Assembly: GCF_030816475.1 (NCBI RefSeq)
Contig: NZ_JAUSXF010000001.1
Coordinates: forward strand, 2,604,001 to 2,668,000
Direction: 5' to 3'
Source of the DNA: Arthrobacter pascens
Lineage (GTDB): Bacteria; Actinomycetota; Actinomycetes; Actinomycetales; Micrococcaceae
DNA: 64,000 nucleotides
Shown: piece after piece, positions 25,432 through 35,153 of the stretch
Numbering within the stretch: the stretch's first letter is position 1
Layout of the letters: each line of letters opens with the position of its first letter
Notes under the pieces: model-generated
The model's database searches: none
The model's input: the letters and a program-made list of their open reading frames with translations, nothing else
Told to the model about the DNA's origin: nothing
Position numbers and translations under genes: made by a program

Positions 25432-26805
25432 CTACTGGCTGGCAGGCTCCCCGAAGCGGGCCGTCACTGCCTCGCCGTGGGCGGGAAGGTCCTCCGCCCC
25501 GGCCAGGCTCACGATGTGCCTGCTGACTTCCTCGAGGGCTGCCCTGCTGTAATTGACCACCTGGATGGCACGCAGGAAGGTGCTCACATTCAGCCCCGAG
25601 GAAAACGCCGCGGTGCCGCTGGTGGGCAGCACGTGGTTGGATCCCGCGCAGTAATCCCCCAGGCTGACTGGGCTGTAGTCACCGACGAAAATGGCCCCGG
25701 CGTTGCGGATCCGGGCGGCTACAGCGGCGGCATCCCGGGTCATGATCTCCAGGTGCTCGGCGGCGTAAGCGTCGCAGGCCGCGATTCCCTGCTCCAGGTC
25801 CTCCACCAGGACCACGCCGGACTGGGGTCCGGAGAGTGCCTCAAAAACGCGCTGGGAGTGCTTCGTTCCAGCAGCCAGGCGGTCCAGCTCGGTCCTGACA
25901 GCAGCGGCAAGCTCCTCGGAGTCGGTGATCAGTACGGAGGCAGCTTTCGGGTCGTGCTCGGCCTGGCTGATCAGGTCAGCAGCCACCAGCGCCGGCTTCG
26001 CGGAGGAGTCAGCCAGGATGGCGATTTCCGTGGTGCCCGCCTCGGAATCGATTCCGACGACGCCTTTGACGAGGCGCTTCGCTGTGGCAACGAAGATGTT
26101 TCCAGGACCCGTGACAACGTCAACCGGCTCCAGCGCAGGCCCTGCATCAGTGGCCTCCGCCCCGTAGGCGAAGGCGGCGATGGCCTGTGCGCCGCCAATG
26201 GCATACACCTCCTCGATACCCAGGAGGGCGGCAGCCGCGAGGATGGTGGGGTGAGGCAGCCCCTCGAAATCCTTCTGCGGCGGCGAAGCAAGGGCGATGG
26301 ACTGAACGCCTGCTGCGAGAGCCGGAACCACGTTCATGATTACCGACGACGGGTAAACGGCCAGTCCGCCGGGGACGTACAGTCCGACGCGCGCAACAGG
26401 CACCCAGTTCTGGCTGACCACTGCGCCGTCACCGAGTTCGACGTCGACGTTCCGGGGGCGCTGCGCGTCAGCGAAACGCCGGGCACGGCTGATGGACTCT
26501 TCAAGGGCGCTGCGCACTGCGGGGTCGAGTTCATCCAAAGCCCGGGCCAGGGCATCTGCCGGGACGCGGGGGTGATCCTGGTCCACGCCGTCGAAGCGCA
26601 TGGCAAGGTCGCTGAGGGCGGCAAAGCCACGCTGGCGGACGTCGGTGATGATGTCCAGGACGCGCTGCTCGGCATCTGCCACGGTCTGGTGCTGCGCCCG
26701 GGGAACGGCCGCCCGCAGTCCGGCGAGCGTCAGGCCCTTGCCCCGAAGATCGACGGTGCGGAAACTGACGGCTGCGGCGGCAGGGAACTCAGGAGAAATG
26801 GTCAC
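25432..26805 (-). CDS. hisD: Histidinol dehydrogenase
   Basis: 457 aa, GTG start at 26805. It oxidises L-histidinol to histidine in two NAD+-dependent steps, the last of the pathway. Typical blocks: [13 protein letters not shown]-like ASPPQKDF, the GPGN motif in [34 protein letters not shown] with the zinc histidine, and [13 protein letters not shown] with the catalytic histidine. TAAAAT ends 6 nt before the start (complement 26812-26817) and overlaps the stop of the upstream membrane gene, so it may have its own leaderless transcript. No other his gene is in the window. Confidence 0.97.
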   Translation of the reverse strand: MTISPEFPAAAAVSFRTVDLRGKGLTLAGLRAAVPRAQHQTVADAEQRVLDIITDVRQRGFAALSDLAMRFDGVDQDHPRVPADALARALDELDPAVRSALEESISRARRFADAQRPRNVDVELGDGAVVSQNWVPVARVGLYVPGGLAVYPSSVIMNVVPALAAGVQSIALASPPQKDFEGLPHPTILAAAALLGIEEVYAIGGAQAIAAFAYGAEATDAGPALEPVDVVTGPGNIFVATAKRLVKGVVGIDSEAGTTEIAILADSSAKPALVAADLISQAEHDPKAASVLITDSEELAAAVRTELDRLAAGTKHSQRVFEALSGPQSGVVLVEDLEQGIAACDAYAAEHLEIMTRDAAAVAARIRNAGAIFVGDYSPVSLGDYCAGSNHVLPTSGTAAFSSGLNVSTFLRAIQVVNYSRAALEEVSRHIVSLAGAEDLPAHGEAVTARFGEPASQ

Positions 26806-26814
26806 CGGTACATT

Positions 26815-27363
26815 TTACGCGTCCGGCGCTGCGCTTCCGGTGAAGGGGTCACTGCCGGTGTACCTGTCTGCGCGTTCCGGCCCCTGCTTGGAGAGATTGA
26901 GCACGCTGAGGATGAAGATGGCTGTGGCCGTGGCGCCAGGCCAGAGCAGCAGCACGGATGCCGACCGCAGTGAAAAGGCGACGCTGGCGCTGGCCGAGGT
27001 ATCTGCTTCTGCACCCCACAACCCGGCTGCCAGGACGCCCGTCTGCCACGCCAGCAGGGCCCCCGCGAGGGCGCCGGAAAGACCAAACATCAGCTCCCGT
27101 CGCTGAAACCTGCCGGTTTTGTCCGTCAGGAACACCGCCAGCAGGCAGCCGGCCAGAATGAACAGCCCCGCAAGGGTGAGATCACGGGGCAGCCAGACCT
27201 GCGGATTCGTCCCGGCCGCCAGCGACGGATCCCGGGTGAGGAGGTTCAGGCCGCCCGGAGCCAGCAGCCACCAAAGCAGTCCGACCGGAATTCCTGCCCC
27301 CGCAGCGGCAGCAAACACTGTCCATTGCATCGGAAAGGAACGACGGCGGGTGCGTGGTGTCAT
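26815..27363 (-). CDS. Conserved hypothetical membrane protein
   Basis: 182 aa. Four hydrophobic helices (about 13-33, 61-80, 90-112, 130-153) and a hydrophilic C-terminus (QGPERADRYTGSDPFTGSAAPDA). It resembles the DUF2567-like or YggT-like small membrane proteins only in general shape; I do not assign a family. TAAGGT (complement 27371-27376) ends 7 nt before the ATG, a leaderless arrangement. It lies 9 bp before hisD on the same strand. Confidence 0.8.
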   Translation of the reverse strand: MTPRTRRRSFPMQWTVFAAAAGAGIPVGLLWWLLAPGGLNLLTRDPSLAAGTNPQVWLPRDLTLAGLFILAGCLLAVFLTDKTGRFQRRELMFGLSGALAGALLAWQTGVLAAGLWGAEADTSASASVAFSLRSASVLLLWPGATATAIFILSVLNLSKQGPERADRYTGSDPFTGSAAPDA

Positions 27364-27496
27364 GAAACAAACCTTAACAAATGTTCAGGCTCCTCAATCA
27401 GAGGACGTGGCGGGTCAACGGATTCCGCTGCACCACAAGGGCGCCATACCCTTGAAGGGGATCCACCATTCGATGACATCAGGGAGTCCGTAGACC

Positions 27497-27997
27497 GTGA
27501 CCGCCGACCGCGAGCATTATGAGCTGACGTTCAAGGAGATGTTCCGCCGCCACGCTGCCGGCGTGGCCATCATCACCGTGAACTACCAGGGCGAGCCTTA
27601 CGGCTTTACCGCCACGTCCGTGGCGTCCCTGTCAGCGCAGCCCCCGCGTTTTACCTTCAACATGGCACGCAGTTCCAGCTCCTGGCCGGCGGTGGCCAAC
27701 ACGACCCATATCGGGGTCCACATGCTGGGCCTGGAAAACCAGGAGCTGGCCGAGCGCTTCGCCCGGACCAAGAACCGGTTCGGCGGGGACCACTGGGAGC
27801 TGGGCCCGCATGATGTGCCCATCCTCAAGGATGTGGCGGGCTGGCTGATCGGCAAGATCCAGATGCGCCTGTCTTTCGAGAACAATGCCGTTGTGGTCGT
27901 TGAGGTCGTGGACGGGCAGGTGGGCGAGGACGGTTCGCCCCTCCTCTACCATTCCGGCGGCTACGGCCAGCCTGTCCCGCTGGATTACGAAATCTAG
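27497..27997 (+). CDS. Flavin reductase family protein
   Basis: 166 aa, GTG start. The split-barrel flavin-binding fold is clear: FRRHAAGVAIITVNYQGEPYGFTATSVASLSAQPPRFTFNMAR at the N-terminus and the GxH/ERF segment FARTKNRFGGDHWELGP. Such proteins reduce FMN or FAD with NAD(P)H and pass it to a two-component monooxygenase; no monooxygenase is nearby, so the partner is unknown. The first 20 residues hold TADREHYEL. AGGGAG upstream is a weak ribosome site. Confidence 0.9.
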   Translation: MTADREHYELTFKEMFRRHAAGVAIITVNYQGEPYGFTATSVASLSAQPPRFTFNMARSSSSWPAVANTTHIGVHMLGLENQELAERFARTKNRFGGDHWELGPHDVPILKDVAGWLIGKIQMRLSFENNAVVVVEVVDGQVGEDGSPLLYHSGGYGQPVPLDYEI

Positions 27998-28032
27998 CCC
28001 GGGAAATCCAGCCCCCGCGAACTCCCTATCCT

Positions 28033-28081
28033 CAGTGTCCAGGTTGTCCTCAGCTGTCCAGGTTGTCCTCAGTTGTCCAGG
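28033..28081. repeat. Tandem 19-bp repeats across the dnaE stop codon
   Basis: TGTCCAGG recurs at 28036, 28055 and 28074, 19 bp apart, within units of about 19 bp. The outermost copy covers the last codons and stop of dnaE, so the stop-codon region has been duplicated into the 3' flank. Confidence 0.75.
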
Positions 28082-31000
28082 CAGGTAGGGCCGAGGAGCA
28101 CCTTGAGGTCGCCGAAGAGCGAGGGGCTGGGGTTGACCCTGAGGTGGACGGGCAGGCCCATAACCTCCATCCTGGTGTCGCCCTGCAGCTGCAGCCGAAC
28201 CTCTGAGTTGCCGCGGTGGGTCCGCAGCACGTCGCCCAGCTCGGTCACTACCGCCTCGGTGGCCTTATGCGTCTGCATCGTGATGACCACGGGAGCGTTT
28301 AGGCTGTCACTGATGTCCGGGACGGACAGCTCCATGCAGTTCAGGGTGATGGCGCCGTCGTCGCGCTTTTGCAGACGGCCCTTGACCACCACGATCAGGT
28401 CCTCTGCCAGCACCGAGGCGATCGGCCCGTAAACCTGGCCGAAGAACATCACCTCCATTGAGCCGCCCAGGTCCTCCACCTCTGCCCGGGCGTAGGCGTT
28501 GCCGCTTGCCTTGGCGATCCGGCGGCTCAGTGAGGTGATCATCCCGGCGATGGTGATGATGGCGCCATCGTTGGGTCCGTCCTCGCCGATGACGGAGGTG
28601 ATGGTCTGATCTGCATGCTGGCTGAGCAGGCCTTCAAGGCCCTGGAGCGGATGGTCCGAGACGTACAGGCCCAGCATGTCCCGCTCAAAGGACAGCTTGT
28701 CCTTTTTCTCCCATTCCGGCAGGTCCGGGATCTCGATGCTCAGGGACGCCTCGGACTCGGCCTCCTCGAATCCGGCGAAGAGATCGAACTGGCCGATCGC
28801 CTCGTTGCGCTTGAGGGTGATGACCGAATCGATGGCCTCTTCATGGATCATCACCAGGGCGCGGCGGTGGTGGTTGAGGGAGTCGAAGGCCCCTGCCTTG
28901 ATGAGGGATTCAATGGTCCGTTTGTTGCAGACCACTGCCGGGACTTTCATCAGGAAGTCCTTGAATGACGTGTAGGCTCCCCCGCTATCCCGGGCAGCCA
29001 CCAATGCCTGGACCACGTTGGAACCGACGTTTCGGATGGCACCCATGCCGAAGCGGATGTCGTTCCCCACCGGCGTAAAGTTCAGCGAGGATTCGTTGAC
29101 GTCCGGCGGGAGCACCGTAATGCCCATCCGCCGGCACTCGTTGAGGTAAATCGCGGACTTGTCCTTGTCGTCGCCCACCGATGTCAGCAGCGCTGCCATG
29201 TACTCCGGGGCGTAGTGGGCCTTCAGGTACGCGGTCCAGTACGAAATGACGCCGTAGGCGGCCGAATGGGCTTTGTTGAACGCGTAGTCGGAGAATGGCA
29301 GCAGGATGTCCCAGAGAGTCTTGACGGCCTCCATGGAGTAGCCGTTGTCCTGCATGCCCTGGGAGAAGCCGGCGAACTGCTTGTCCAGCTCTGATTTCTT
29401 CTTTTTGCCCATGGCGCGGCGGAGGATGTCTGCCTGGCCGAGGGAATAGCCGGCGAGCTTCTGCGCAACGGCCATGACCTGTTCCTGGTACACGATCAGG
29501 CCGTAGGTTCCGCCGAGGATTTCGGCGAGCGGTTCCTTCAGCTCCGGGTGGATCGGGATGACCTCCTGGATCCCGTTCTTGCGCAGCGCGTAGTCGGTGT
29601 GGGCGTTGGCGCCCATGGGACCTGGCCGGTAAAGCGCGAGGACGGCGGAGATGTCTTCAAAGTTGTCAGGCTTCATCAGCTTGAGCAGGGACCGCATGGG
29701 TCCGCCGTCGAGCTGGAACACGCCGAGTGTATCGCCCCGGGCCAGGAGTTCATAGGAGGCGGCGTCGTCGAGCGGGAGGCTGTCCAAATCCAGTTCGTGG
29801 CCGCGGTTGAGCTGGATGTTTTCGAGGGCGTCGGAAATGATCGTCAGGTTCCGCAGGCCCAGGAAGTCCATCTTGATCAGGCCCAGTCCCTCGCAGGTGG
29901 GGTAATCAAACTGGGTGATGACCTGCCCGTCCTGGATGCGCCGCATGATGGGGATGACATCGATGATGGGGTCCGATGACATGATCACGCCGGCGGCGTG
30001 GACACCCCACTGGCGTTTCAGTCCTTCGATGCCCAGCGCCGTTTCAAAGACCTTGGCAGCCTCGGGATCGGTACTGATCAGCTGGCGGAAGTCACCGGCC
30101 TCGCTGTAGCGCTTGGAGTCCTTGTTCTGGATGTCGGCCAGCGGAATGTCCTTGGCCATTACAGCCGGAGGGAGCGCCTTGGTCAGCTGCTCGCCCATGC
30201 TGAACGGGTAACCAAGCACACGCGAGGAGTCTTTCAGCGCCTGTTTGGTCTTGATGGTGCCGTAGGTGACGATCATGGCCACGCGCTCGTCGCCGTATTT
30301 GCGGGTCACGTAGTCGATCACCTCGGACCTGCGCCGGTCATCGAAGTCGACGTCGAAGTCGGGCATGGAGACGCGGTCCGGGTTGAGGAACCGCTCGAAG
30401 ATCAGTCCGTGGTGCAGCGGATCAAGGTCCGTAATGCGCATGGCATAGGCCACCATGGAGCCCGCACCGGAGCCGCGTCCGGGTCCGACGCGGATGCCGT
30501 TGTTCTTCGCCCAGTTGATGAAGTCGGCCACCACGAGGAAGTACCCGGGGAATCCCATCGAGGTGATGACTTCGAGCTCGTAGTCGGCCTGGGTGCGGAC
30601 TTTGTCCGGGACACCGCCCGGGTAACGGTACTCCAGCCCCGCGGCCACTTCCTTGACCAGCCAGGAGGTTTCGTCCTCGCCCGGCGGGCAAGGGAAGCGC
30701 GGCATGTAGTTGGCCCCGGTGTTGAAGGAAACTTCGCAGCGCTCGGCGATCAGCAGTGTGTTGTCGCAGGCGTCCGGGTGGTCCCGGAACAGCTCCCGCA
30801 TCTCCTGCGGCGACTTGAGGTAGTAGCCGCTGCCGGAGAACGCGAAACGGGAGCCGCCGTTGTCGTAAGTGGGTTCCAGCAGGGTGGAACCCGACTGGAT
30901 GGCCAGCAGGGCCTCGTGCGCCTTCGCATCGTGCTCGTGCGTGTAGTGCAGGTCATTGGTTGCCACCAGGGGCAGCTTGAGTTCCTTGGCGAGCCGCAGC

Positions 31001-31626
31001 AGGTCCCCCGTGACCCGCCGCTCGATGTCCAGGCCGTGATCCATGAGTTCACAGAAGTAGTTCTCCGCACCGAAAATGTCGCGGAACTCCGATGCTGCTT
31101 CCAGGGCCTCACGGTACTGGCCAAGCCGCAGCCGGGTCTGGACTTCCCCGGACGGGCAGCCAGTAGTGGCGATCAGGCCTTCCGAGTACGTGTTCAGCAG
31201 CTCCCGGTCCAGCCGCGGCCACTTGCCGAAGACGGCGTCCAGGGATGCGATGGATGAGGCCCTGAAGAGATTGCGCATGCCGGCGTTGTTGTAGCTCAGC
31301 AGCGTCATGTGCGTGTAGGAGCCACCGCCGGAGATGTCATCCTTGCGCTGGTGTTCCTCGCCCCAGCGGACACGGCTCCTGTCGGTCCGTGCGGTGCCGG
31401 GCGTGACGTAGGCTTCGACGCCGATTATGGGCTTAATGCCTTGGTCCGTGGCACGTTTCCAAAAGTCGAAGGCGCCGAACAGGTACCCGTGGTCTGTGGT
31501 GGCGAGTGCCGGCATGCCAAGGCGTTCGGTCTCGTCGAAAAGCTCCCCCAGACGGGCTGCGCCGTCCAACATGGAGTATTCGGTGTGGTTGTGCAGGTGG
31601 ACGAACGAGGCATTGCTGGAAGTCAC
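28069..31626 (-). CDS. dnaE: DNA polymerase III alpha subunit
   Basis: 1185 aa, GTG start at 31626. It is the main replicative polymerase of the holoenzyme. The N-terminal PHP domain starts VHLHNHTEYSMLDGAA. The catalytic aspartates D423 and D425 lie in MPDFDVDFDD; the polymerase palm and thumb fill roughly 290-870. A helix-hairpin-helix region and an OB-fold (ITIAGMITSLSRRIAK) follow at about 1010-1100. TAGAAT ends 6 nt before the start (complement 31633-31638). It is 35 bp after the rluA-family gene, the last gene of the long division-cluster strand run. Confidence 0.98.
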   Translation of the reverse strand: MTSSNASFVHLHNHTEYSMLDGAARLGELFDETERLGMPALATTDHGYLFGAFDFWKRATDQGIKPIIGVEAYVTPGTARTDRSRVRWGEEHQRKDDISGGGSYTHMTLLSYNNAGMRNLFRASSIASLDAVFGKWPRLDRELLNTYSEGLIATTGCPSGEVQTRLRLGQYREALEAASEFRDIFGAENYFCELMDHGLDIERRVTGDLLRLAKELKLPLVATNDLHYTHEHDAKAHEALLAIQSGSTLLEPTYDNGGSRFAFSGSGYYLKSPQEMRELFRDHPDACDNTLLIAERCEVSFNTGANYMPRFPCPPGEDETSWLVKEVAAGLEYRYPGGVPDKVRTQADYELEVITSMGFPGYFLVVADFINWAKNNGIRVGPGRGSGAGSMVAYAMRITDLDPLHHGLIFERFLNPDRVSMPDFDVDFDDRRRSEVIDYVTRKYGDERVAMIVTYGTIKTKQALKDSSRVLGYPFSMGEQLTKALPPAVMAKDIPLADIQNKDSKRYSEAGDFRQLISTDPEAAKVFETALGIEGLKRQWGVHAAGVIMSSDPIIDVIPIMRRIQDGQVITQFDYPTCEGLGLIKMDFLGLRNLTIISDALENIQLNRGHELDLDSLPLDDAASYELLARGDTLGVFQLDGGPMRSLLKLMKPDNFEDISAVLALYRPGPMGANAHTDYALRKNGIQEVIPIHPELKEPLAEILGGTYGLIVYQEQVMAVAQKLAGYSLGQADILRRAMGKKKKSELDKQFAGFSQGMQDNGYSMEAVKTLWDILLPFSDYAFNKAHSAAYGVISYWTAYLKAHYAPEYMAALLTSVGDDKDKSAIYLNECRRMGITVLPPDVNESSLNFTPVGNDIRFGMGAIRNVGSNVVQALVAARDSGGAYTSFKDFLMKVPAVVCNKRTIESLIKAGAFDSLNHHRRALVMIHEEAIDSVITLKRNEAIGQFDLFAGFEEAESEASLSIEIPDLPEWEKKDKLSFERDMLGLYVSDHPLQGLEGLLSQHADQTITSVIGEDGPNDGAIITIAGMITSLSRRIAKASGNAYARAEVEDLGGSMEVMFFGQVYGPIASVLAEDLIVVVKGRLQKRDDGAITLNCMELSVPDISDSLNAPVVITMQTHKATEAVVTELGDVLRTHRGNSEVRLQLQGDTRMEVMGLPVHLRVNPSPSLFGDLKVLLGPTCLDN

Positions 31627-31661
31627 CGCACTATTCTATGCGGCGGCCGGCCACTGAGTGG

Positions 31662-32588
31662 TCAGGCTTGCCCGGACTCGAGTACCTCCAGGGCAAAGGC
31701 GAGGTCCTGCGGGTAGTCGCTGGTGACGGTGACGCGCTCCCCCGTGACCGGATGATCGAAACCGAGCTGCCGGGCATGCAGCCATTGGCGCGTCAGCCCG
31801 AGGTTTGCCGCAAGCCGCGGGTCAGCACCGTACGTCAGGTCACCTGCGCAGGGGTGCCGCAAGGCGGAGAAGTGCACGCGGATCTGGTGCGTCCGCCCGG
31901 TCTCCAGGTGCACCTCAACGAGTGTCGCTTTGCCGAAGGCTTCCAGGACCTCATAGTGCGTGATTGAGGGCCTCCCGTCCTCGATGACGGCAAAGCGCCA
32001 GTCGTGCCCCGGATGCCGTCCGATGGGCGCGTCGATGGTACCTTCGAGCGGGTCGGGCAGGCCCTGGACCACGGCGTGGTAGACCTTGTCCACGCTGCGC
32101 TCCTTGAAGGCACGCTTCAGGACCGTGTAGGCCCTTTCGGTCTTGGCCACCACCATCACGCCGGACGTGCCGACGTCGAGCCTGTGCACGATGCCAGCCC
32201 GCTCCGGCGAGCCGGAGGTGGAGATACGGTAGCCGGCTCCGGCCAGGCCGCCGACGACGGTGGGTCCCACCCAGCCCGGAGACGGATGCGCGGCGACTCC
32301 CACCGGTTTGTCCACGACCACAAAGTCGTCATCGTCCAGCAGGATCTTCAGGCCTTCCACAACTTCCTCCACCACTTCGAGCGGGTCCCGCCGTTCAGGA
32401 ACCGTGACGTCCAGGACGTCACCAGCCACCAGGCGCGCGGACTTACCCACTTTTTTTCCCCGGTTGACGACGTTGCCTTGGGCAATGAGCGTCGCCGCCA
32501 GGGAACGCGAAATCCCCATCAGGGCGGCGAGGCCCGCATCGGCCCGTACTCCGCCGAGGTCATCCGCGACTACAACCCGCTCAGGCAT
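31662..32588 (-). CDS. RluA family 23S rRNA/tRNA pseudouridine synthase
   Basis: 308 aa from the ATG at 32588, which overlaps the lspA stop by eight bases (ATGCCTGA) and has GGGAGAAG 7 nt upstream; an in-frame start at 32639 lies inside lspA and is unlikely. An S4 RNA-binding domain comes first (about 15-75: [26 protein letters not shown]), then the synthase domain with catalytic aspartate in [15 protein letters not shown] and the [12 protein letters not shown] motif. It isomerises uridine to pseudouridine in structured RNA; RluD-like 23S positions are likely but not certain. Coupled to lspA. Confidence 0.93.
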   Translation of the reverse strand: MPERVVVADDLGGVRADAGLAALMGISRSLAATLIAQGNVVNRGKKVGKSARLVAGDVLDVTVPERRDPLEVVEEVVEGLKILLDDDDFVVVDKPVGVAAHPSPGWVGPTVVGGLAGAGYRISTSGSPERAGIVHRLDVGTSGVMVVAKTERAYTVLKRAFKERSVDKVYHAVVQGLPDPLEGTIDAPIGRHPGHDWRFAVIEDGRPSITHYEVLEAFGKATLVEVHLETGRTHQIRVHFSALRHPCAGDLTYGADPRLAANLGLTRQWLHARQLGFDHPVTGERVTVTSDYPQDLAFALEVLESGQA

Positions 32589-33150
32589 CGCCGGGCTTCT
32601 CCCGGGTGCCGGCGTGCCGTGCCCCGTCGATGGAGACACCCCGCAGCGTCAGGATGCAGATGATAGCAACCGCGGAAACCACGGCTGAATCGGCGATATT
32701 GAAGATGGCGAAGTTCGGCAGCTGGATGAAATCCACAACATGACCCATGCCGAACGACGGCTCGCGGAATAACCGGTCCGTCAGATTCCCCAGGGCCCCT
32801 CCCAGCAGGAGGCCAAGTGCCAGCGCCCACCAGGCAGAGCCCAGCCTGCGCACCTGGAACAGGATGGCAGCCGAGACGCCGGCCATGATGATGGAGAACA
32901 CCCAGGTCACGTTCTCCCCGATCGAGAAAGCGGCCCCGGAGTTGCGGATGAAGTACCAATGCAGGAGGGGCGGCAGGACAGGGATGCGTTCGCCCTCCAC
33001 CATGCTGGACGTGACCCAGAGCTTGGTGAGCTGGTCCAGCACATAGGCGAACACCGCAAATCCTGCAAAGAGGGAGAGCAGCACGGCCCGTCGGGGTCGC
33101 GGCGATGAGGGAGCGGGAGGTGCGGCGTCAGCGGCAAGTTCGTCAGTCAT
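32581..33150 (-). CDS. lspA: Lipoprotein signal peptidase (signal peptidase II)
   Basis: 189 aa, somewhat longer than the usual 160 because of extra N- and C-terminal tails. It cleaves the signal peptide of diacylglyceryl-modified prolipoproteins at the membrane. Four helices are seen, and the two catalytic aspartates lie in GNLTDRLF and FNIADSAV, with GHVVDFI between. Stop overlaps the start of the pseudouridine synthase. A terminator hairpin separates it from divIVA upstream, and TTGACA occurs on the minus strand at 33174-33179, but a clear -10 is lacking. Confidence 0.96.
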   Translation of the reverse strand: MTDELAADAAPPAPSSPRPRRAVLLSLFAGFAVFAYVLDQLTKLWVTSSMVEGERIPVLPPLLHWYFIRNSGAAFSIGENVTWVFSIIMAGVSAAILFQVRRLGSAWWALALGLLLGGALGNLTDRLFREPSFGMGHVVDFIQLPNFAIFNIADSAVVSAVAIICILTLRGVSIDGARHAGTREKPGDA

Positions 33151-33182
33151 GGTGCTTTCATTGGGAAACCGATGTCAATCAC

Positions 33183-33230
33183 AAAAGCCGGCGGCCGAGG
33201 AATCCCCAGCCACCGGCTTTCAGAATACGT
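33183..33230 (-). terminator. Terminator after divIVA
   Basis: Stem 33184-33191 with 33223-33230 on the minus strand, interior GCCGG/CCGGC pairings, and a TTTT run on the 3' side (33183-33186). It divides divIVA from lspA. Confidence 0.7.
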
Positions 33231-33259
33231 GCTTGACACTCTAGTTTGGTTCGGCCTTG

Positions 33260-33949
33260 CTAGTTGGCTTCACTGACTTCCGGCGCAGCCACGGAACCGC
33301 GGGCATCAAGATCACGCAGCTGGCCCTCGATGTAGGCCTTCAGGCGTGAACGGTAGTCGCGTTCGAAGCCGCGCAGCTGCTCGACCTTGCGTTCCAGGAC
33401 GGAGCGCTGCTGCTCGAGGGCACCCAGGATCTTGCGGGACTTCTCCTGGGCATCGTTGACCAGGCTGCTGGCTTCGATCTGGGCCTCGGCGATGATCTTG
33501 TCCTTTTGGGACTGACCCTCAGCCACGTGGCGGTCATGCATCTGCTGCGCCATGGCAAGGAGCCCGGCAGCGGATTCTGCAGAGGCGGTGCTGGAAGCCG
33601 GAACAGCAGCCGGAATGGTAGCCACAGGCGCGGCCTGCTCGGCTTCCTTCTTCTTGCTCGCTTCAGCTGCCTTGGCTTCGGCCTCGGCCTTGGCCCGGGC
33701 CTCGTCCTTGTCCGCCTTGACGGGCGCGGGGACCTTCTCGACGACCGGAGCCGCTGCCGCGGAGCTGGCAGGTACGGCGGAGCCGGCTTCTGCAAGCTTC
33801 TTGCGGAGCTCGTCGTTCTCCTGGTTCAGGCGCCGGAGCTCAACGACGATTTCGTCCAGGAAGTCATCAACTTCATCCTGGTCGTAGCCTTCGCGGAACT
33901 TGGTCGGCTGAAAGCGCTTGTTGACAACGTCTTCTGGCGTCAAAGCCAT
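33260..33949 (-). CDS. divIVA: DivIVA domain cell-pole protein (Wag31-like)
   Basis: 229 aa. The DivIVA N-domain MALTPEDVVNKRFQPTKFREGYDQDEVDDFLDEIVVELRRL is followed by coiled coil with heptad-like LRRLNQENDELRKKLAE, an Ala/Lys/Pro-rich linker (about 65-125) and a second coiled coil ending near 215. In actinobacteria DivIVA/Wag31 gathers at strongly curved membrane of poles and septa and directs wall synthesis. GAGGTGA precedes the ATG. It lies downstream of yggT after about 175 bp with no gene, and ends at a terminator. Confidence 0.96.
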   Translation of the reverse strand: MALTPEDVVNKRFQPTKFREGYDQDEVDDFLDEIVVELRRLNQENDELRKKLAEAGSAVPASSAAAAPVVEKVPAPVKADKDEARAKAEAEAKAAEASKKKEAEQAAPVATIPAAVPASSTASAESAAGLLAMAQQMHDRHVAEGQSQKDKIIAEAQIEASSLVNDAQEKSRKILGALEQQRSVLERKVEQLRGFERDYRSRLKAYIEGQLRDLDARGSVAAPEVSEAN

Positions 33950-34125
33950 CTGGTCACCTCACTGGTCTAGTTAGTCAGTAGGCCTTCCGGCCGTCCAAAC
34001 TACCGTACCTAAATATGGACTGGTTCCTCTAATTCAACACTGTGGTGTCAACCAGAGATTTCTTCGCCTTGCAGGCTTCCAGGTCCGTGCGGATCTGTGC
34101 CTGCGCTGCTAGGTCTAATCGAAAA

Positions 34126-34413
34126 TTACGCGAAACTCCTGGTAAACGCCATCGCCACGCTCACGGCGATGAACAAAATCAGGAAGCCCAGGTCCAGCGA
34201 GATGCCGCCCAGCCTTAGCGGCGGGATCAGCCTCCGCAGGACCTTGAGCGGCGGATCGGTGATGGAGTACACGGTGTGGGCGGTCACCAGGGCAGCGCCC
34301 CGCGGGCGCCATTCCCTGGCAAACATCTGGACCCAGTCAAAGACCAGGCGGATGATCAGCGCCACGAAGAACAGCAGGAGGGCGAGATAGACAAGTCCGA
34401 AGACTATTCCCAT
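34126..34413 (-). CDS. YggT family membrane protein
   Basis: 95 aa with two membrane helices (about 4-26 and 72-92) flanking the segment PRGAALVTAHTVYSITDPPLKVLRRLIPPLRLGGISLDLG, the conserved core of YggT. In actinobacterial and firmicute dcw clusters this small protein lies between sepF and divIVA; it is thought to help osmotic tolerance or chloroplast-like division, but no mechanism is known. Confidence 0.93.
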   Translation of the reverse strand: MGIVFGLVYLALLLFFVALIIRLVFDWVQMFAREWRPRGAALVTAHTVYSITDPPLKVLRRLIPPLRLGGISLDLGFLILFIAVSVAMAFTRSFA

Positions 34414-34490
34414 GACTTAACTCATATCTCCATGATCATTCCGGATACCGCAGTGTCCTGCCAACGTTTCTTATCTATTTCAGCACAGAT

Positions 34491-34514
34491 GCCAGACAGG
34501 TGTTCCTGCCTGGC
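34491..34514 (-). terminator. Hairpin between sepF and yggT
   Basis: A 10-bp stem with one mismatch (34491-34500 with 34505-34514), 4-nt loop, 20 bases after the sepF stop on the minus strand. No T-run; possibly a partial terminator or processing site. Confidence 0.4.
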
Positions 34515-34534
34515 ACCAGGGGTAAGCCTTGTGA

Positions 34535-35065
34535 CTAGCTTTGGTTGAAGAAGCTGGCCTGCGTCTCGCTGACCTTCTTGTCGTCGCCAATGACCTCAAT
34601 GTACGACGGCGACAGGAGGAAAACCTTGTTGGTGACGCGCTCGATGCTCCCCCGAAGCCCGAAAACAAGCCCGGCGGAGAAGTCCACCAGGCGTTTTGCG
34701 TCCGCCTCGCCCATGTCCGTGACGTTCATGATCACGGGGATGCCATCCCGGAAGCTTTCGCCGATGAGCTTGGCGTCGTTGTAGGAGCGCGGATGGATCG
34801 TTGTGATCTGCCGGAGCCCGCTGGTCTCTTCGCGGCTCGACGCCGCACGCTTAATGGGGGTCACTGGTGCGCGGTATTCCTCTTCAGGGGCGTACGAGGT
34901 GTCGCGGCCGACATCGCGGACGGGTGCGGGTGCACGGCGTTCCTCGCGGTCAACTTCCATAGAATCGTCCTCGTCCCTACGTGTGGTGTGATGCTCGGAC
35001 TCGTAGTGTTCATCGCCATCGGCGAGCCCAAGATAGATCATTGTCTTGCGCAGAGCGCCGGCCAT
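34535..35065 (-). CDS. sepF: Cell division protein SepF
   Basis: 176 aa. The N-terminal amphipathic membrane helix [19 protein letters not shown] binds the membrane, an acidic/charged linker spans about 20-85, and the C-terminal SepF fold (about 90-170) contains [55 protein letters not shown]. SepF anchors FtsZ at the membrane in actinobacteria, which lack FtsA. AGGAG lies before the ATG. Follows yggS by about 90 bp in the same direction. Confidence 0.97.
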   Translation of the reverse strand: MAGALRKTMIYLGLADGDEHYESEHHTTRRDEDDSMEVDREERRAPAPVRDVGRDTSYAPEEEYRAPVTPIKRAASSREETSGLRQITTIHPRSYNDAKLIGESFRDGIPVIMNVTDMGEADAKRLVDFSAGLVFGLRGSIERVTNKVFLLSPSYIEVIGDDKKVSETQASFFNQS

Positions 35066-35153
35066 GGTCGACTCCTAATCGTGTCCAACGGCGGGCCACG
35101 CTATGACTTGACAGCATCGGAAGTCCCCGCCATTCACTTCCAATAGTTTGACG

